Origin: Sporomusaceae bacterium UBA7701
GTDB taxonomy: Bacteria > Bacillota > Negativicutes > Sporomusales > UBA7701
Reading direction: 5' to 3'
DNA length: 64,000 bases
Assembly (NCBI GenBank): GCA_002482545.1
Contig: DLGF01000006.1
Coordinates: 134,418 to 198,417, forward strand
Shown: one piece after another, positions 61,976 to 64,000 of the stretch
Layout: every line of letters starts with the position of its first letter
How positions within the stretch are numbered: the stretch's first letter is position 1
The notes under the pieces: generated by a model
Told to the model about the DNA's origin: nothing
Database searches by the model: none
Seen by the model: only the letters and a program-made list of their open reading frames with translations
Translations under genes and position numbers: made by a program

Positions 61976-62863
61976 CTATATCCGGTAAAACACCTGGCGG
62001 TTGCCCGCATAGTCCGCCGCCAGCCGCTTTTCGTCGAGCAGATAGCCGACATAGGCCAAAACTGTCAGGTGAGTCAAATAATAGGCTCCTGTATTCTTGA
62101 TCTCCAGCCCCGCGCTGTCACCGACCGCGGCGATAATGTCCTCCATGGACCGGGGAGTCTCGCACACGGCAATCAGCCTGTCGATGATTCCTCTCACGAC
62201 ATTTTCATTCACGGCGACCAGGGACGAGATCTCCCTTGCCAGTTCCCCGTGGCCGGGCAGATAGTATTCGTAGCGGCTGGTCCGAAGCCGCTCAAAGGTC
62301 TCCAGCGTGGCCCGGATATCGGCATTGAGCGGAACGCCGTGTTTTACCACCGTCTCCTGCCCGAACACCGCATCAGCGCAAAACAGCACTCCGTCGCACG
62401 CCACACCGATTTGCCCCAGGGAATGGCCCTTCAAATCCACAATTTCAAGGGAAAATCCTTCGATACTGCCGGGTCCGGGCCGCACCACCCCGTCAACGGC
62501 CACCGGCGGGGCGTTAAAAAACTTGGTCCGCAGGGCTGCCGGCGGGTAAGCTCCGCCAAACAGATAGACCGGCTCCAAAAGCGGAACTTCCATGACGCTT
62601 TTTTCCATCATGGCCGCGAAGACTTTCGCGCCGGTGGCCTTGGCCAGATAAGCCGCCCCGCCATAATGATCGGCATGGGCGTGGGTGATGACAAGCGCCT
62701 TCAGGGTAAGTCCGGCCTCCTCCAAGAGCCGCCTCACCTTGCGGGACGCGCTGTCATCCAGCGCCGCGTCGATCAGCAGCGCCTCACGCCCTTTTACGAC
62801 CAACCCCAAATTGACCGCACCCGCAATATAGTAGATATCATCCTTGATTTTGTTCAGTTCCAT
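61976..62863 (-). CDS. MBL-fold metallo-hydrolase
   Basis: A 295-residue protein with the metallo-beta-lactamase motifs THAHADHYGG (HxHxDH), DLKGHSLGQIG, a metal-bridging CADAVFG and LPGHGE. A C-terminal helical region of about 70 residues follows. The substrate is unknown; hydrolases of this layout act on thioesters, lactones or phosphodiesters. GAGGTGGGAG precedes the ATG at 62863, so the longer upstream frame is not used. It follows an EamA transporter gene by 19 bases. Confidence 0.9.
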   Translation of the reverse strand: MELNKIKDDIYYIAGAVNLGLVVKGREALLIDAALDDSASRKVRRLLEEAGLTLKALVITHAHADHYGGAAYLAKATGAKVFAAMMEKSVMEVPLLEPVYLFGGAYPPAALRTKFFNAPPVAVDGVVRPGPGSIEGFSLEIVDLKGHSLGQIGVACDGVLFCADAVFGQETVVKHGVPLNADIRATLETFERLRTSRYEYYLPGHGELAREISSLVAVNENVVRGIIDRLIAVCETPRSMEDIIAAVGDSAGLEIKNTGAYYLTHLTVLAYVGYLLDEKRLAADYAGNRQVFYRI

Positions 62864-62882
62864 GCTCCCACCTCGGATAGCT

Positions 62883-63788
62883 CTATTTTCCCTTCGCCTC
62901 TCCCTTGCGCGCCGCCCATAAACCGCCGCTGACAATCAGTATCCCCCCGATTATGTGGGGCATTCCAATCGTTTCACCCAAAAAAAGGCAGCCAAGAATC
63001 GTTCCATAGAGCGGCAGGGTATTGTAAAAAACCATGGCTCCGCTCGGGCCTAACCGGGCCACCCCGGCATTCCAGGCGTAGAAGCCGGCAGCGGTTGGCA
63101 CGATCCCCAGATAGACAAGAATGGCAAACACTTTATAGTCAATCGCCAGCGGCACAGTCTGCAGCTCCCAGAAAGTGAGGAGCACCAGCACCGGCAAACC
63201 CATAAAAGTCGAATAGGCGGTTGCGGAAACCGAGGAGCGGCGGCGCAAGACCTTGCTGCCAATAACCGAATACAGCCCCCAGAACGCGACCGCGATCAGG
63301 ATAATGATATCTCCCGCATTAAAACGGGCAGTCTGCCAGAAATCCCAGGAGCCGCCTGAAATCAGAATCAGCACCCCCGCCAGTGCACACATCGCCCCGC
63401 CGATCTGCCTGGAAGACATAGGCTCCTGGATGAGCCAGGTAGCAAAAAGGCCGGTCAGCAGCGGCGCCAGCCCGTTAATAATCGTCCCGTTCGCCGCCGC
63501 AGTAAAGTGCAGCCCCAGATAAAGCAGCGGCGAAAAAATAACCACCCCGGTAGCAGCCATCGCGGCAAGCAGCCAGCGGTCGTTACCCAACTGCAGCTCC
63601 CTGGCCGGTTGGTTGCGGAGCAGGACGAAAAAAATGAGGGCGGCGACCAGGAACCGGAAAGAGGAAATTGTCAGCGGCCCCACAGAATCCTTCAGCACCC
63701 GGCCCAAAACCATATTGGAAGCCCACGCCACCGTGGCCAGATTAACCAATGCAATCCCGGTCAGTCGCCTGACCCGCTCGTTGTTCAT
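62883..63788 (-). CDS. EamA/DMT-family transporter, second copy
   Basis: A 301-residue protein with ten helices in two EamA repeats (NLATVAWASNMVLGRVLKDSVGPL at the start; IILIAVAFWGLYSVIGSKVL in the middle). The substrate is unknown. AAGTAGG lies before the ATG. It is probably cotranscribed with the MBL-fold gene and shares only family membership with the EamA gene at 36882. Confidence 0.92.
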   Translation of the reverse strand: MNNERVRRLTGIALVNLATVAWASNMVLGRVLKDSVGPLTISSFRFLVAALIFFVLLRNQPARELQLGNDRWLLAAMAATGVVIFSPLLYLGLHFTAAANGTIINGLAPLLTGLFATWLIQEPMSSRQIGGAMCALAGVLILISGGSWDFWQTARFNAGDIIILIAVAFWGLYSVIGSKVLRRRSSVSATAYSTFMGLPVLVLLTFWELQTVPLAIDYKVFAILVYLGIVPTAAGFYAWNAGVARLGPSGAMVFYNTLPLYGTILGCLFLGETIGMPHIIGGILIVSGGLWAARKGEAKGK

Positions 63789-63851
63789 CGTTTACCTACT
63801 TTCCTGATATAGCTGCAGAGAACAGAGAAATTTACTAGGTTATCAATAACT

Positions 63852-63874
63852 GCTAATAACTACTTGTTATTAGC
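63852..63874. promoter_or_regulatory. Palindromic operator upstream of the EamA-MBL pair
   Basis: GCTAATAAC-tactt-GTTATTAGC is a perfect 9-base inverted repeat about 65 bases before the EamA start codon; no T-run follows. It could be a regulator-binding site. The remaining sequence to the window end shows no gene I can support. Confidence 0.5.
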
Positions 63875-64000
63875 CAAACAATTGCAAAGTCCTGCTCCCG
63901 TCTACGTTACCGACCATCGCCTACACCCATCGTAACGGTCCTCCTGCCTTGACGTCAGAAGGAACAGGGACTCAATCCAAGCGACGCCAGTCGCCTCCTT

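Overview
The window is GC-rich bacterial chromosome with densely packed genes and no rRNA, tRNA, CRISPR array, prophage or intact insertion sequence that I can see. The gene set suggests an anaerobic, endospore-forming Firmicute, most likely Negativicutes (Sporomusaceae-like). It includes PTS-dependent dihydroxyacetone kinase, a corrinoid methyltransferase cluster with a ferredoxin-type corrinoid activator, EFR1-type ferredoxin, a Spo0E-like protein, T-box and terminator-type leaders, and GlpP antitermination. The taxon is inferred from family content, not from a marker gene.

Layout. 1-3.9 kb (minus): glycerol uptake and oxidation (glpP, glpF, glpK and a glpA-like gene running off the left edge), with three look-alike antiterminator/terminator leaders. 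4.2-9.3 kb: a small hypothetical gene divergent from a LysR regulator, a YczE-like membrane protein, a T-box-controlled archaeal-type AspRS and an ECF S-component. 9.6-14.4 kb (minus): dhaK-dhaL-dhaM-HPr behind a sigma-54 promoter and a palindromic upstream site, followed by their probable activator, an enhancer-binding protein with an N-terminal HPr domain. 14.5-22.5 kb: EFR1 ferredoxin, MATE exporter, GapB-like GAPDH, CPBP protease, UbiA/MenA prenyltransferase, a nuclease-DinG helicase fusion and a DUF1904 protein. 22.7-29.2 kb: a PflA-like radical SAM protein ending in a long perfect-looking stem-loop, then a five-gene corrinoid methyl-transfer operon (corrinoid protein, three UroD-family proteins, ASKHA activator). 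29.3-41 kb: LTA-synthase-like protein, amino-acid permease, two DapB-like reductases, an NlpC/P60 hydrolase, a guanylate-kinase-like protein, a truncated 3D-domain gene, an EamA transporter, a REC-histidine kinase and a BusR-like GntR/RCK_C regulator.

41-44 kb holds what I consider the most interesting locus: a ykkC-family riboswitch (subtype-2-like, the ppGpp/PRPP group) with an overlapping terminator, in front of an MFS anion transporter and a LarA-type nickel-pincer racemase/epimerase. 44-54.8 kb: prfC, two DEAD-box helicases, topB, a zinc-ribbon protein with a long leader, a flavodoxin gene in an apparently acquired segment, a metallophosphoesterase and an AEC transporter. 54.8-61 kb (minus): a Spo0E-like protein, a CBS-ACT protein and the complete branched-chain amino-acid ABC transporter livJHMGF behind a structured leader. 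61.3-64 kb: a ferritin-like protein, an MBL-fold hydrolase and a second EamA transporter.

Glycerol can enter through GlpF and be phosphorylated by GlpK and oxidised by the GlpA-like enzyme. Dihydroxyacetone is phosphorylated by DhaKLM at the expense of PEP. The HPr domain on the activator offers a direct route from PTS phosphorylation state to dha transcription.
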